From: GCA-2746605 sp963710615
GTDB lineage: Bacteria > Bacteroidota > Ignavibacteria > Ignavibacteriales > Melioribacteraceae
Reading direction: 5' to 3'
DNA length: 64,000 nucleotides
Assembly (NCBI GenBank): GCA_963710615.1
Contig: CAVQBF010000008.1
Location: 62,001 to 126,000 of the forward strand
Positions 1 through 14,008 of the stretch are shown here, in pieces (position 1 is the first letter of the stretch; every line of letters begins with the position of its first letter). Position numbers and translations under genes: made by a program. A model generated the notes under the pieces. That model worked only from the letters and a program-made list of their open reading frames with translations, was not told where the DNA came from and made no database searches.

Positions 1-729
1 AAGATCAACAAATACACCAAAGTCGGTAATAGCTTTAACAATCCCTTCAAGAATTTGACCTTTATCCAATCCTTCAAGAATTTCTTTTCTTTGATCTGAG
101 ATTGTTTCTTCAATAAGCGCTTTATGAGAGACTACAACATTTTCAGTTGCATTATTGATTTTTACAATTTTAAAATCCATAGTTTGACCAACAAAAGCAT
201 CAAAGTCTCTAACTGGCCTAATATCAATTTGTGAACCGGGTAAGAATGATTCAATACCCATAATATCTACAACCATACCGCCTTTAATTCTTTTAAGAAT
301 TTTCCCGGTAAGGATAGTTTCATTTTCGTGTGCGTCAATAATTTGAGCCCAAACTTTTAAGAAATCGGCACGTTTTTTACTTAATACAAGATTTCCATCT
401 TCATCTTCTGTGCTTTCAATTACAACATCAACTTCGGAACCAATCTTTAGTTCTTCAGTTGGAGCAAAATCATTTCGTGAAATTGTTCCATCAGATTTGA
501 ATCCTATATCTAAAACAACATTATCATCAGTAATACCAACCACTTTACCTTTTATTATTTCACCTTCTTTAAGGTCCTGGAATGATTGGTCATAAAGTTT
601 GGCTAATGTCTGAAGTTCTTCAGAGGAATACTCATCAGCATTCATGAATTTTGTTGCTTCAAAATTAATTTCTTTCTTTGCCTCTTCCTTCACTTCTTCT
701 TCTTTTGTTTCTTCTACTTGCTCTGACAT
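1..729 (-). CDS. rpsA: 30S ribosomal protein S1, 3' end beyond window
   Basis: The minus-strand reading frame is open from ATG at 729 to the left edge, so the first 243 residues are visible and the C-terminus is missing. After an acidic Glu/Lys-rich leader of about 25 residues, S1-type OB-fold repeats follow, with phrases such as GEIIKGKVVGITDDNVVLDIG, ILTGKILKRIKGGMVVDIMG and GQILEGIVKAITDFGVFVDL. S1 binds mRNA on the 30S subunit and helps start translation. An AGGAG ribosome-binding site lies just upstream of the ATG. cmk lies directly upstream on the same strand, the cmk-rpsA order known from many bacteria, which supports both calls. The acidic leader before the first S1 repeat resembles S1 proteins of the Bacteroidota group. 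Confidence 0.95.
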   Translation of the reverse strand, partial: MSEQVEETKEEEVKEEAKKEINFEATKFMNADEYSSEELQTLAKLYDQSFQDLKEGEIIKGKVVGITDDNVVLDIGFKSDGTISRNDFAPTEELKIGSEVDVVIESTEDEDGNLVLSKKRADFLKVWAQIIDAHENETILTGKILKRIKGGMVVDIMGIESFLPGSQIDIRPVRDFDAFVGQTMDFKIVKINNATENVVVSHKALIEETISDQRKEILEGLDKGQILEGIVKAITDFGVFVDL

Positions 730-826
730 TTAGTCTCCTACATAAAAAATCTGCATTTTTTTCTTTGCCATCAAAAGAAAATTAACACAGTGTTTATTTT
801 AGTTTAACATTATTGTTTATGATGGC

Positions 827-1507
827 TTAAAATTTATTGTGTGTAATTTCTTCTACACGTTTTATTATACGTTCAATTTCTTCTTGAACTGTTAAATTAG
901 TTGTATCAACTTCAACTGCATCTTCAGCTTTTTTTAACGGGCTAACTTCTCTTCCACTGTCAATTTTATCACGATTCTTTATACTACTCTCGACTTCCGA
1001 TATTGACAATTCCACCCCTTTTTCTAAAAATTCTAAGTGTCTTCGTTTGGCTCTTTCAGAGACATCCGCAGTTAAGAAAATTTTTAGATCGGCATTTGGA
1101 AATACAACAGTTGTTGTATCTCTTCCTTCAACAATAAGATTGTTGTCCTCACCAAATTTCTGCTGAAGTTTAACCAATTCAGTTCTTACATCTTTAATTT
1201 TACTAATATCACTAACTTTTGAATTTACTTCCGGTGTTCGAATTTTATCCGTGACATCTTCACCGTCAATAAATACATGAGTAATCCCGTTAGAATATTC
1301 AAGACGTAAGTTAATATTTCTTGCAGCTTCAATTACTGCTTGTTCATCTTCAACAATGTCTTGTTCCAATGCATAGAATGTTATTGCTCTGTACATTGCG
1401 CCGGTATCAACATACAAATAACCTAGTTTATCAGCTAAATACTTTGCTAGCGTACTTTTACCACTTGCTGCCGGTCCGTCTATTGCTATAACTATAAATT
1501 TTTGCAT
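827..1507 (-). CDS. cmk: cytidylate kinase
   Basis: This 226-residue protein phosphorylates CMP/dCMP to the diphosphates with ATP in the cytoplasm. The P-loop is GPAASGKST at residues 11-19. YVDTGAMYRAIT follows, the typical CMP-kinase segment, and later VEGRDTTTVVFPNADLKIFLTA and SERAKRRHLE, the lid and nucleotide-binding parts. RDKIDSGREVSPLKKAEDAVEVDTT near the C-terminus is also characteristic. The length matches the family (about 220-230). The gene lies about 100 bases upstream of rpsA on the same strand and is probably cotranscribed with it. Confidence 0.96.
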   Translation of the reverse strand: MQKFIVIAIDGPAASGKSTLAKYLADKLGYLYVDTGAMYRAITFYALEQDIVEDEQAVIEAARNINLRLEYSNGITHVFIDGEDVTDKIRTPEVNSKVSDISKIKDVRTELVKLQQKFGEDNNLIVEGRDTTTVVFPNADLKIFLTADVSERAKRRHLEFLEKGVELSISEVESSIKNRDKIDSGREVSPLKKAEDAVEVDTTNLTVQEEIERIIKRVEEITHNKF

Positions 1508-1605
1508 AGTTTAGAAAGTTAAGAAAAAAATTTATTTATATCAAAAATAATTTTACTGTAATTTATTATATTTCAATATGTTAACTAAAATTGAAGGATT
1601 TAGAA

Positions 1606-1854
1606 ATGGGAATAATAAGCTGGATTATTATAGGCGGATTAGCAGGTTGGATTTCAACTAAGATTGTTAAACCTAAAAAGCCAAAAGGATGTTTTACCGG
1701 AATTTTACTCGGAATTGTCGGAGCCTTTGTTGGCGGTTTGATAATGTCACTAGTTGGGGGAACACCAGTTACAGGATTTAATTTTTATAGTTTATTTGTT
1801 GCAACTCTAGGAGCTGTTGTACTGATTTGGCTTGCAAGACAATTCGGTAATTAA
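1606..1854 (+). CDS. GlsB/YeaQ/YmgE family small membrane protein
   Basis: This is an 82-residue hydrophobic protein with about three membrane segments. The N-terminus MGIISWIIIGGLAGWISTKIV, then GCFTGILLGIVGAFVGGLIM and a last segment ending VVLIWLARQ, match the transglycosylase-associated protein family (YeaQ/YmgE). That family is linked to envelope or general stress; its biochemical role is unknown. I chose ATG 1606 over an upstream in-frame TTG at 1591. GAAGGA sits at good ribosome-binding distance before the ATG, and the family starts with MG-I-I. The gene stands alone between the divergent cmk and the convergent suhB-like gene, and a hairpin follows the stop. Confidence 0.85.
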   Translation: MGIISWIIIGGLAGWISTKIVKPKKPKGCFTGILLGIVGAFVGGLIMSLVGGTPVTGFNFYSLFVATLGAVVLIWLARQFGN

Positions 1855-1861
1855 AAATGAT

Positions 1862-1905
1862 ATATTTCCCTTGAGTCTTCGCAACTCTGGAAATATTATT
1901 TTTTT
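1862..1905 (+). terminator. intrinsic terminator between convergent genes
   Basis: An 8-bp stem (ATATTTCC at 1862-1869 with GGAAATAT at 1889-1896) contains a further GAGT/ACTC pairing around a CTTCGC loop and is followed by TATTTTTTT. It would end transcription of the YeaQ-like gene. It lies directly against the end of the convergent inositol monophosphatase gene. Confidence 0.75.
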
Positions 1906-2671
1906 AATATTTAGTTAATATATTCAAAATTTCTGAATGTACTTTCCCATTTGTAGCTAAAAAACTATCTGAATCAATTTTTACTTTATTCCCATGAAAA
2001 TCAGAAGTTTTTCCTCCAGCTTCTTCTACAATTATTAATCCGGCACAAACATCCCAAGGAGACAGATTAGCTTCCCAAAAACCTTCAAAAACTCCGTTAG
2101 CAACATAACAAAAATCAATAGCTGCAGAGCCCAATCGGCGGACACCTCTTGAAGCGGTCAACATATTGCTAAAAATTTTAACCGCAGCTTTATATTCATC
2201 TTCTCGATTGTAGGCAAAACCGGTTACAAGAAGACTTTGTGATAGAATTGAATTTTTATTAACATAAACCCTCTCACTGTTTTCAAAGGTCCCTGCACCT
2301 TTTTCGGCAGAGTAAATCACATCTCTCATTACGTCGTAAATTACACCAAGAATAGTTTCTCCATTTTTTTGTAAACCAATAGATACAGAAAATATCGGTA
2401 ATCCATGAGCAAAATTAGTTGTTCCATCAAGCGGATCAATAACCCAAGTATATTCGGAAGAATTTTTACTAGTTCCGCTTTCTTCCGCAATTATTGAATG
2501 AGTTGGATATTCTTTTCGAATAAAATCCTTAATTAGTTTTTCCGAAGCTTTATCAATATTTGTCACTAAATTTGCTTCATCAGTTTTAAAGTCTATTGAT
2601 AAATTATTACCGAAACCTTCCCGAATTATTTCTCCAGCTTGCTTTGCAATTTCAATCGATTTAGCAATCAT
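1904..2671 (-). CDS. suhB: inositol monophosphatase family protein
   Basis: This 255-residue protein belongs to the Mg2+-dependent, Li+-sensitive sugar phosphatase family (IMPase/SuhB). Metal-binding motifs are clear: IIAEESG around residue 64, then VIDPLDGTTNFAHG (motif A, DPLDGT) and SPWDVCAGLIIVEEAGG (motif B, WDxxAG). The substrate cannot be read from sequence; myo-inositol-1-phosphate or a related sugar phosphate is usual, and bacterial SuhB can also act in rRNA antitermination. The ATG at 2671 is preceded by a GGGGA ribosome-binding site. The gene is divergent from lon. Confidence 0.9.
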   Translation of the reverse strand: MIAKSIEIAKQAGEIIREGFGNNLSIDFKTDEANLVTNIDKASEKLIKDFIRKEYPTHSIIAEESGTSKNSSEYTWVIDPLDGTTNFAHGLPIFSVSIGLQKNGETILGVIYDVMRDVIYSAEKGAGTFENSERVYVNKNSILSQSLLVTGFAYNREDEYKAAVKIFSNMLTASRGVRRLGSAAIDFCYVANGVFEGFWEANLSPWDVCAGLIIVEEAGGKTSDFHGNKVKIDSDSFLATNGKVHSEILNILTKY

Positions 2672-2772
2672 TAAATCCCCGTTTATTATGATAATTATGA
2701 TTTCTTGAATGCACCTAATATATTGCTTATTTTAAGTGTTTGTGATTTTAAAAATATTTAATTAAAAGACCT

Positions 2773-5197
2773 ATGGCAAAAAGAAAAAAAAGTAATGATG
2801 ATAAAACCCTAATGCAGGATATACCCAAATTATTACCGGTGCTTCCGCTTAGGGATAATATAATTTTCCCTTATATGATTTTCCCTGTACTTGTTGGTAG
2901 AGAACAATCAATCCGTGCGGCAAATTACTCCCTTGAGACTTCAAAATATATTTTTCTATCAGCACAAAAGAAAGCAAATCTTGAGGATCCTTTACCCGAT
3001 GATATTTATATTGAAGGAACTATTGCAAAAATTATACAAATTTTGAAACTTCCTAACGGACTAATGAAAATTTTAGTCGATGGTGTTATTCAAGGGAAAA
3101 TTATTAAATATACCACCCGTAAAGAGTTTTATGAAGCGGAAGTTGAAGCGATAATTCCAGTAGAAATTAAAGCCCAGGAAATGAGTGCTCTTATCAGGCA
3201 ATTGACTGTTCGATTTAAAGAATATGTCAAAAATAATAGAAATATTCCTGCAGAAGCAATTAGCGCATACGAAAACATTGACGAACCGGATAGAAAATTA
3301 TTTTATGTAGCTGCAAATATTAATCAATCAATTCAAGTGAAACAGTCCATTTTAAAAAATTTTTCACTTAAAGAACAAATTTACGAAGTAATAAAACTTC
3401 TCAACTCTGAAGTTGATATCCTTAAAGTTGAAAAGGAAATTGAATCAAAAGTTCAAGAAAATATTACAAAGACTCAAAGAAAATTCATTATCTCTGAACA
3501 AATCAGAATTCTACAAGATGAACTTGGTAAAGATGAGGAAATTTCACCGGAATTTTCTAAGCTAACGGAGAAAATAAAAAAAGCTAAAATGCCAAAAGCT
3601 GTTAAGGAGAAAGTAAACGAAGAGTTTAATAAACTAAAAAAGACTCCTCCTAGTTCTCCTGAATCAACTGTTATTAGAAATTATCTTGATTGGATTGTTG
3701 ATGTACCATGGTATAAAAAAACAAAAGATCAACTTGATATTACTAATGTTAGAACTATTTTAGATGAAGATCATTTTGGACTAGATAAACCAAAAGAGAG
3801 AATTGTTGAGCATATTGCTGTTCTTAATTTAGTTAAAGAAATGAAGGGACAGATACTTTGTTTTGTTGGCCCCCCCGGAGTTGGAAAAACTTCATTAGGT
3901 AAATCAATAGCTCGTGCAATCGGAAGAAAGTTTGTTAGAATTAGTCTGGGCGGTGTAAGAGATGAAGCGGAAATTCGCGGACATCGCAGAACTTACATTG
4001 GGTCGATGCCAGGTAAAATTGTTCAATCAATGAAAAGAGCTGGGACAATTAACCCGGTTTTATTACTTGATGAAATTGATAAAATGAGTATGGACTTCCG
4101 AGGCGATCCTTCATCAGCGATGCTGGAAGTTTTAGATCCAGAACAAAATCATAATTTTACAGATCATTATTTAGATGTTGAATATGATTTATCTCAAGTA
4201 ATGTTTATTACTACAGCTAATGTTCGTTATAATATACCTCTTCCATTACAAGATAGGATGGAAATTATTGAACTACCCGGTTATTTGGAGCACGAAAAAG
4301 CTGAAATTGCAAAACGGCACATTATTCCTAAGCAATTAGAAGCTCATGGTTTAGATAAAATTGGTGTAAATATTTCCGATGAAGCGCTTCATAAAATAAT
4401 TCTTGAATATACAAGAGAAGCCGGTGTGAGAAATCTCGAAAGAGAAATCTCATCTGTATTCAGAAAAACTGCAAAAGAGATAGTTCTTAATAGAACAAAG
4501 GTTAAAGCAAAAAGTACTAAAACTCAATTTAAAATTGACAAGACAAAAATTGAAAAATATCTAGGTGTTCCAAAATTCAGATCTCAAGTTTCTAAAAGAG
4601 AATCAAAAATTGGAAGTGTTACTGGGTTAGCATGGACGAGTGTTGGCGGAGATATTCTAAGTGTTGATGTTACCATTATGAGTGGTACGGGAAAACTTAC
4701 TCTGACCGGACAACTTGGTGATGTGATGAAAGAATCCGCACAAGCAGCATTGAGTTATTTAAGATCTAATGCAAAAAAGTTAGGTCTGCCGCTTAATTTC
4801 CATAAAGGCAAAGAAATTCATATCCATCTTCCTGAAGGCGCTATTCCTAAAGACGGTCCTTCAGCCGGAATAACTATGACAATGGCAATGTATTCTGCAA
4901 TAAGTAAAAAAGCAGCAAGTGGTGAAGTTGCCATGACCGGAGAAATAACACTTCGCGGAAATGTTTTACCAATTGGTGGCTTGAATGAAAAACTTCTTGC
5001 AGCAAAAAGAAACTGCATTAAAACTGTAATTATTCCAAAAGATAATGAGAAAGATCTTAGTTGAAATAAAAGATGCAGTAAAAGATGGACTGAATATTAT
5101 TCCAGTGGAAAATATTTTAGAGGCAATACCAATTGTTTTTGGAAAAAAAAGAATTACCCGCAGAAAAACAGCTGTAAAAAAGTCCGGTATAAAATGA
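2773..5197 (+). CDS. lon: ATP-dependent protease Lon, with apparent +1 frameshift near 5059
   Basis: Lon degrades misfolded and regulatory proteins in the cytoplasm as an ATP-driven ring. In order it has the substrate-binding LAN domain (LLPVLPLRDNIIFPYMIFP at the start), a long helical region, an AAA+ module with Walker A GPPGVGKTS at residues 366-374 and Walker B LLLDEIDKM, then the Ser-Lys protease domain. The catalytic serine is Ser697 in KDGPSAG and the lysine is Lys740 in GGLNEKLLAAKR, spaced 43 residues as in E. coli Lon. The first frame stops at TGA 5062-5064 after NEKDL-S. Skipping A5059 restores VEIKDAVKDGLNIIPVENI and an ending at TGA 5195-5197, giving a normal length of about 807 residues. 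That stop overlaps the next gene's ATG, which supports the restored frame. Confidence 0.93.
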
Positions 5198-5688
5198 TTG
5201 GTGTTGATTTAGAAAAGGAAGAACAATACAAACTTCTTTTTAAGCAGGTTGAAGGGTTATTAAATCCTGAGGATCCGATTATTACGAATCTTGCCAATAT
5301 TATTGCTGCAATAAATCAGACTTTTAAGAATGTCAGCTGGGTTGGAATTTATATAATAAAAAATGAGAAATTATTTCTTGGTCCTTTTCAAGGTAAAGTA
5401 GCTTGTACAAAAATTAAAATTGGTGAAGGTGTTTGTGGAACATCAGCAATGAAGAAAGAAACAATAGTCGTTCCAAATGTTCACGAATTTCCCGGACATA
5501 TAGCATGTGATATTGAATCAAATTCTGAAATTGTTGTACCAATAATTTATGATGATACTGTTTTTGGTGTTTTGGATCTGGATAGTACAGAATTATCAAC
5601 ATTCGACGACTTGGATAAAAATTGGTTAGAAAAGATTTGTACATTAATTGTCAATAAACTAAAATTTAATCCAGACATTTTGTCATAA
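5194..5688 (+). CDS. msrC: free methionine-(R)-sulfoxide reductase (GAF domain)
   Basis: This 164-residue single GAF-domain protein repairs free methionine-R-sulfoxide in the cytoplasm with thioredoxin. The diagnostic segment is GPFQGKVACTKIKIGEGVCG followed by FPGHIACD. Its cysteines are Cys71, Cys81 and Cys105, with spacings of 10 and 24 that match the three redox cysteines of E. coli fRMsr (YebR). The length fits the family. Its ATG overlaps the stop of lon in the restored frame (ATGA), so the pair is probably translationally coupled, joining protein quality control to oxidative repair. Confidence 0.92.
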   Translation: MIGVDLEKEEQYKLLFKQVEGLLNPEDPIITNLANIIAAINQTFKNVSWVGIYIIKNEKLFLGPFQGKVACTKIKIGEGVCGTSAMKKETIVVPNVHEFPGHIACDIESNSEIVVPIIYDDTVFGVLDLDSTELSTFDDLDKNWLEKICTLIVNKLKFNPDILS

Positions 5689-5751
5689 CAATATTTTTTC
5701 TATTTGCCATTTATTTGATTGGCAAATTTAATAATCACTTGAAAATATAAT

Positions 5752-7455
5752 ATGAGCTTTATAGTAACAGCAAGAAAATGGCGCCCTCAATTATTTGATG
5801 ATGTAGTTGGACAGCAGCATATTTCAACAACATTAAAAAATGCAATTGAAGGTAATAGAATTGGTCATGCATATATTTTTGCCGGTCCAAGAGGAGTTGG
5901 TAAAACCACAACAGCAAGAATTTTGGCAAAAAGATTAAATTGTGAAAAACCAAATGGCGGCGAACCCTGCAATGAATGTTCTTCATGCCAGAGTTTCTTA
6001 AAATCTCAATCACTTGATATTATAGAAATTGACGGCGCTTCGAACAGAAGAATTGATGAGATTAGAACACTACGTGAGTCAGTAAAATATGCTCCAACGA
6101 GCGGTCAGTACAAAGTTTATATTATTGATGAAGTACACATGCTCACCACCGAGTCTTTTAATGCTCTTTTAAAAACACTTGAAGAACCTCCTGAACATAC
6201 AATTTTTATTTTTGCCACAACCGATATACATAAAGTTCCACTTACAATTATTTCAAGATGTCAAAGATTTGATTTCAGACGGATTGAGCTAGATGAGATT
6301 AAATCGCTCCTGAAAAAAATTGCTGAAGCGGAAAAAATAAATATTGATGATGACTCTCTTACACTAATTGCAAAGAAAGCAGATGGGGCTTTACGTGATG
6401 CTGAAAGTATTTTTGATCAAGTAGTTTCATTTTGTGGTAATGAAGTTGATATTAATTTACTTAAACAAATGTTGAATCTGATTGATGATGAAATATACTT
6501 TCAAATTTCTGACGCAGTATTAGAGAAAAACTTTAAAGCTGCTTTCGAAGTTTCAGAGAAGATATATTCAAATGGCTGGAACTTTGTAGATTTTGTAAAT
6601 GGACTAGTTGAACATTTTAGAAATATAAGTACATTAGTAATTACTAAAACCACTGATTTTATTGAATCATCTGGATCTTCAAAGAAAAAATATACTGATT
6701 ACATAGACAAGTATACTGAAGGTGATTTACTTAGAATTTTATCTTTCTTAACTAAAACACAAAACGAACTTAGAATATCGCAAAATCAAAAACTAAAAGT
6801 GGAAATTTCTCTGGCACATTTAATAGGATTTGAAAAATCATCTACTATTACAGAATTACTTTCAAAATCCAATTCAGGAAATTTTCAAGAGACTAAAAAA
6901 AAAACTGAAATTGTAAAGAATTATTCTTTGGAAGAAGAAATTCCAGCTAGAACTGAAAAGTTAATTCCAGAATTTAAAATTGAAAAATCAAACTCTTTAA
7001 AAAAACATGCTCCGATTGAAAAACCCAAAGAAAAAGGAACTGAATTTAAAGAAAGTAAAGTAAGTTCTGCTCATTTATCAAAAGTAAATCCCAACATAGA
7101 TTCAATAAAAAAAAATTGGGATAGTTATAAATCGATAATTACCAAGGAAAGATTTACACTTGGTCCGTTATTAGAACACACAATCCCTTCCTTAATTTCA
7201 AATGATAGTTTAATTATAGATGTTAATCATAACGAAGATTTACAAATTTTAAATTCCGCACGTGAATTTCTCACAAAACGATTAAACAAGATCTTTAACT
7301 TAAAATTACAGATAAAATTTAATTTTAATAAAAATGCAATAATTTCTGATAGCTCCTCAACAGTAGTAATTCAAGATGAAAGCGAGGATATATTTAAAGA
7401 CCATCCATTGGTAAAAAGTATTATTACTGAACTTGGGGGAAAGGAAATTAAATAA
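5752..7455 (+). CDS. dnaX: DNA polymerase III subunit gamma/tau
   Basis: This 567-residue clamp-loader ATPase starts with the usual SFIVTARKWRPQLFDDVVGQ. It has Walker A GPRGVGKTTTA at about residues 45-55, a zinc module with Cys in LNCEKPNGGEPCNECSSC, Walker B VYIIDEVHML, and a sensor region IFATTDIHKVPLTIISRCQRFDFRR. The AAA+ and collar domains span about 1-360. A low-complexity Lys/Glu/Ser linker follows at about 370-450, then a C-terminal tau-like domain. No slippery frameshift element for a short gamma form is obvious. The start lacks a strong ribosome-binding site, but the N-terminal motif fixes it. Confidence 0.95.
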   Translation: MSFIVTARKWRPQLFDDVVGQQHISTTLKNAIEGNRIGHAYIFAGPRGVGKTTTARILAKRLNCEKPNGGEPCNECSSCQSFLKSQSLDIIEIDGASNRRIDEIRTLRESVKYAPTSGQYKVYIIDEVHMLTTESFNALLKTLEEPPEHTIFIFATTDIHKVPLTIISRCQRFDFRRIELDEIKSLLKKIAEAEKINIDDDSLTLIAKKADGALRDAESIFDQVVSFCGNEVDINLLKQMLNLIDDEIYFQISDAVLEKNFKAAFEVSEKIYSNGWNFVDFVNGLVEHFRNISTLVITKTTDFIESSGSSKKKYTDYIDKYTEGDLLRILSFLTKTQNELRISQNQKLKVEISLAHLIGFEKSSTITELLSKSNSGNFQETKKKTEIVKNYSLEEEIPARTEKLIPEFKIEKSNSLKKHAPIEKPKEKGTEFKESKVSSAHLSKVNPNIDSIKKNWDSYKSIITKERFTLGPLLEHTIPSLISNDSLIIDVNHNEDLQILNSAREFLTKRLNKIFNLKLQIKFNFNKNAIISDSSSTVVIQDESEDIFKDHPLVKSIITELGGKEIK

Positions 7456-7488
7456 TATTTTTTAGATAAATTAGATTGTAATCTTTTG

Positions 7489-8112
7489 ATGAAAATTATA
7501 TCTAAAATTGCTAAATGGCGGGATATTTGGTTAAGATTTTCAGGTAGAGGTATTTATCCTCATGAACTCTCTTTTCTTCTAAACACGCCTCTTAGAAAAC
7601 TTATTCTTTCACCCACAAAGTTTGCAGATTCTCTTAATCTTAATAAAAATGACTTTGTTTTAGAAATAGGTTCCGGACCAGGTTATTTAAGCCCAGAAGT
7701 AGCTAAACGAGTTGAATCTGGGTCTCTATTTTTATTAGACATTCAGATTGAAATGTTAAGGAAGGCGAAAAATAGATTAAAAACTTTTTCAAATGTCCTC
7801 TTTGTTCAAGGCAATGCAAATATTTTACCTTTTCAATATGAGAAATTTGATACTGTATACTTAGTGACCGTTTTAGGCGAAGTTAAAAATATTGAAAAAT
7901 GTTTGCAATCAATACATTGCATTTTGCGGACAGGCGGCAAGCTTTTTATCACAGAGATGAAAGGAGATCCGGATTTAATTCCCCTTAACCAATTAAAACA
8001 GATTGTACAGAATTGCGGATTTGATTTATCAACTGAACAAAAATCACAAATGGGATTTACGATTAGTTTTATTAAGCTAGACCATCTACCTAAACAAGTA
8101 AATAATGAATAA
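7489..8112 (+). CDS. class I SAM-dependent methyltransferase
   Basis: This is a Rossmann-fold methyltransferase of about 207 residues. Motif I is FVLEIGSGPGYLSPEVAKRV, followed by LLDIQIEMLRKAKNRL (motif II) and an acidic FDTVYLVTVLGEV at motif IV. The closest family by pattern is the UbiE/Methyltransf_11 group; the substrate is not predictable. The N-terminal IWLRFSGRGIYPHELSFLLNTPLR resembles a segment seen in many small bacterial methyltransferases. ATG 7489 is preferred over the adjoining in-frame TTG at 7486. It follows dnaX by 33 bases and may share its transcript, and it ends just before the rRNA terminator region. Confidence 0.8.
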   Translation: MKIISKIAKWRDIWLRFSGRGIYPHELSFLLNTPLRKLILSPTKFADSLNLNKNDFVLEIGSGPGYLSPEVAKRVESGSLFLLDIQIEMLRKAKNRLKTFSNVLFVQGNANILPFQYEKFDTVYLVTVLGEVKNIEKCLQSIHCILRTGGKLFITEMKGDPDLIPLNQLKQIVQNCGFDLSTEQKSQMGFTISFIKLDHLPKQVNNE

Positions 8113-8180
8113 TCTGAAAAATATAGAGGTATAACCATTATTAGCAGGAAGTATTTAACAAGACTATCAAATCTATAAAC

Positions 8181-8212
8181 AAAAAAACCCTCAACTGAAA
8201 CACAATTGAGGG
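8181..8212 (-). terminator. intrinsic terminator of the rRNA operon
   Basis: Read on the minus strand after 5S rRNA, a fully paired 10-bp stem (CCCTCAATTG with CAGTTGAGGG, one G-T wobble) and a 5-nt loop are followed by seven T residues. Stem 8188-8212, T-run at 8181-8187. It lies about 17 bases beyond the 5S 3' end. Confidence 0.92.
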
Positions 8213-8228
8213 TACTAAAAAATAAAAT

Positions 8229-8340
<112 letters not shown>

Positions 8341-8424
8341 AAAACTAATTTCCGTTTTGAAACGGATTAAAAATAATAGATTGAATGAGCTATCTACATG
8401 AAATACCAACTTTTAATAAAATTT

Positions 8425-11428
<3,004 letters not shown>

Positions 11429-11520
11429 AAAAATCTATTAAAAGACGGTATTTCTTTCAATATAAAAATTGTCTGTTTTTGTAGATATAGTAATGATTAA
11501 AAAATCATTTACTCATTCAA

Positions 11521-11533
11521 TCTGTCAAAGAAC
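11521..11533 (-). promoter_or_regulatory. boxA-like antitermination signal before 23S
   Basis: The minus strand reads GTTCTTTGACAGA, close to rrn boxA elements (consensus near TGYTCTTTGA/TAACA) bound by NusB/S10. It sits in the spacer between tRNA-Ala and 23S. Similar copies lie in the leader and in the 16S-tRNA spacer. Confidence 0.65.
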
Positions 11534-11551
11534 ATAATCAAAAAAGATTAG

Positions 11552-11624
<73 letters not shown>

Positions 11625-11683
11625 TAATAACTTCATTAGGGGTGTAAAATAAAAAGTTCCTGATTACAACACCTAAAAAGTTG

Positions 11684-11757
<74 letters not shown>

Positions 11758-11770
11758 ATTTCATCATACA

Positions 11771-11783
11771 TTTTGCAAAGAAC
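11771..11783 (-). promoter_or_regulatory. boxA-like element between 16S and tRNA-Ile
   Basis: The minus strand reads GTTCTTTGCAAAA, a weaker match to the GTTCTTTGACAGA element repeated elsewhere in this operon. Its position in the spacer suggests a role in antitermination or RNase processing of the precursor. Confidence 0.45.
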
Positions 11784-11860
11784 AAAAAGTTGGGTCTATA
11801 AAGACCCTAAATATATAATAACAGAAGTGAGCGATAACAAAATTTGTGAAAGCGATTACT

Positions 11861-13396
<1,536 letters not shown>

Positions 13397-13460
13397 GTAA
13401 ATAATATAAAATTGACGTAATCTAAATTTGCTAACACTAAATTTTAATTTAGTCGCTCAC

Positions 13461-13474
13461 TCTGTCAAAGAACT
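13461..13474 (-). promoter_or_regulatory. leader boxA-like element
   Basis: The minus strand reads AGTTCTTTGACAGA in the 16S leader, about 20 bases downstream of the predicted -10 box and 65 upstream of 16S. It is the best copy of the boxA-like signal repeated through the operon. Confidence 0.65.
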
Positions 13475-13493
13475 TTTTCAAACACAGACTTCT

Positions 13494-13522
13494 AAAATAC
13501 CAGTTTTAATATTTTATGTCAA
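13494..13522 (-). promoter_or_regulatory. rRNA operon promoter
   Basis: On the minus strand a perfect TTGACA (-35, plus-strand positions 13517-13522) is separated by 17 bases from TATTTT (-10, positions 13494-13499). Transcription would start about 90 bases before 16S, directly upstream of the boxA-like element. The same TTGACA-17-TATTTT arrangement occurs at 48220-48248. Confidence 0.65.
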
Positions 13523-13544
13523 GTGTTTTTTATTTTTATTTCAA

Positions 13545-13560
13545 TCTGTCTCAAAGAACT
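13545..13560 (-). promoter_or_regulatory. second upstream boxA-like element
   Basis: The minus strand reads AGTTCTTTGAGACAGA, a near copy of the leader boxA but upstream of the predicted promoter. It implies either a second promoter further upstream (P1) or a duplicated leader segment. Confidence 0.45.
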
Positions 13561-14008
13561 ACATTTTTTGAGGACTGTAAATGTAATATTAATAACAAAA
13601 GATTGCAAATTAATTTATTACATACTTATCTCTTTTTTCAAATATCCTAAAAACAATATTTTTGATATTTTTATTTGAGAAGCAGAGCAAAAATATCTTT
13701 TGAAATATTTTATAATCTTAACTTTCTTAAGATTAGATGAGTCGGTAAATTATATTTCTTTAATTAGCTTTTTTGTTCTGTGAGAGTCGTTTAAAAAGTA
13801 TTTAAATATTGGGTTAGTCTTTACTGCGTTGTTTTTCCAATTAAAGGGTTTTGATAGTCTGATATATACCTGTGTAAAAATATAAAGGTCATAAAAAAAT
13901 CCGTTGCTTTTTAAATAGATAATTTGCTATTTACATATCATAATTTTAGGAGGCTATATAACATAAGGCTACTTTTCAATAATTATTTTATTTTTAATGA
14001 GGTTAGCC
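13561..14008. other. non-coding stretch upstream of the rRNA operon
   Basis: About 450 bases without a convincing reading frame, very AT-rich. It probably holds upstream rRNA promoter sequence and, on the plus strand, the promoter of the small gene at 14009. An AGGAGG run occurs near 13949 but has no start codon at a usable distance. No tRNA or riboswitch could be recognised. Confidence 0.5.

Noticed and set aside
2845..2856. In-frame CTT-AGG-G in lon, like the Ty1 frameshift heptamer
   Set aside because: The frame continues normally through the site, so no shift is needed there; it counts against a general CTT-A recoding rule.
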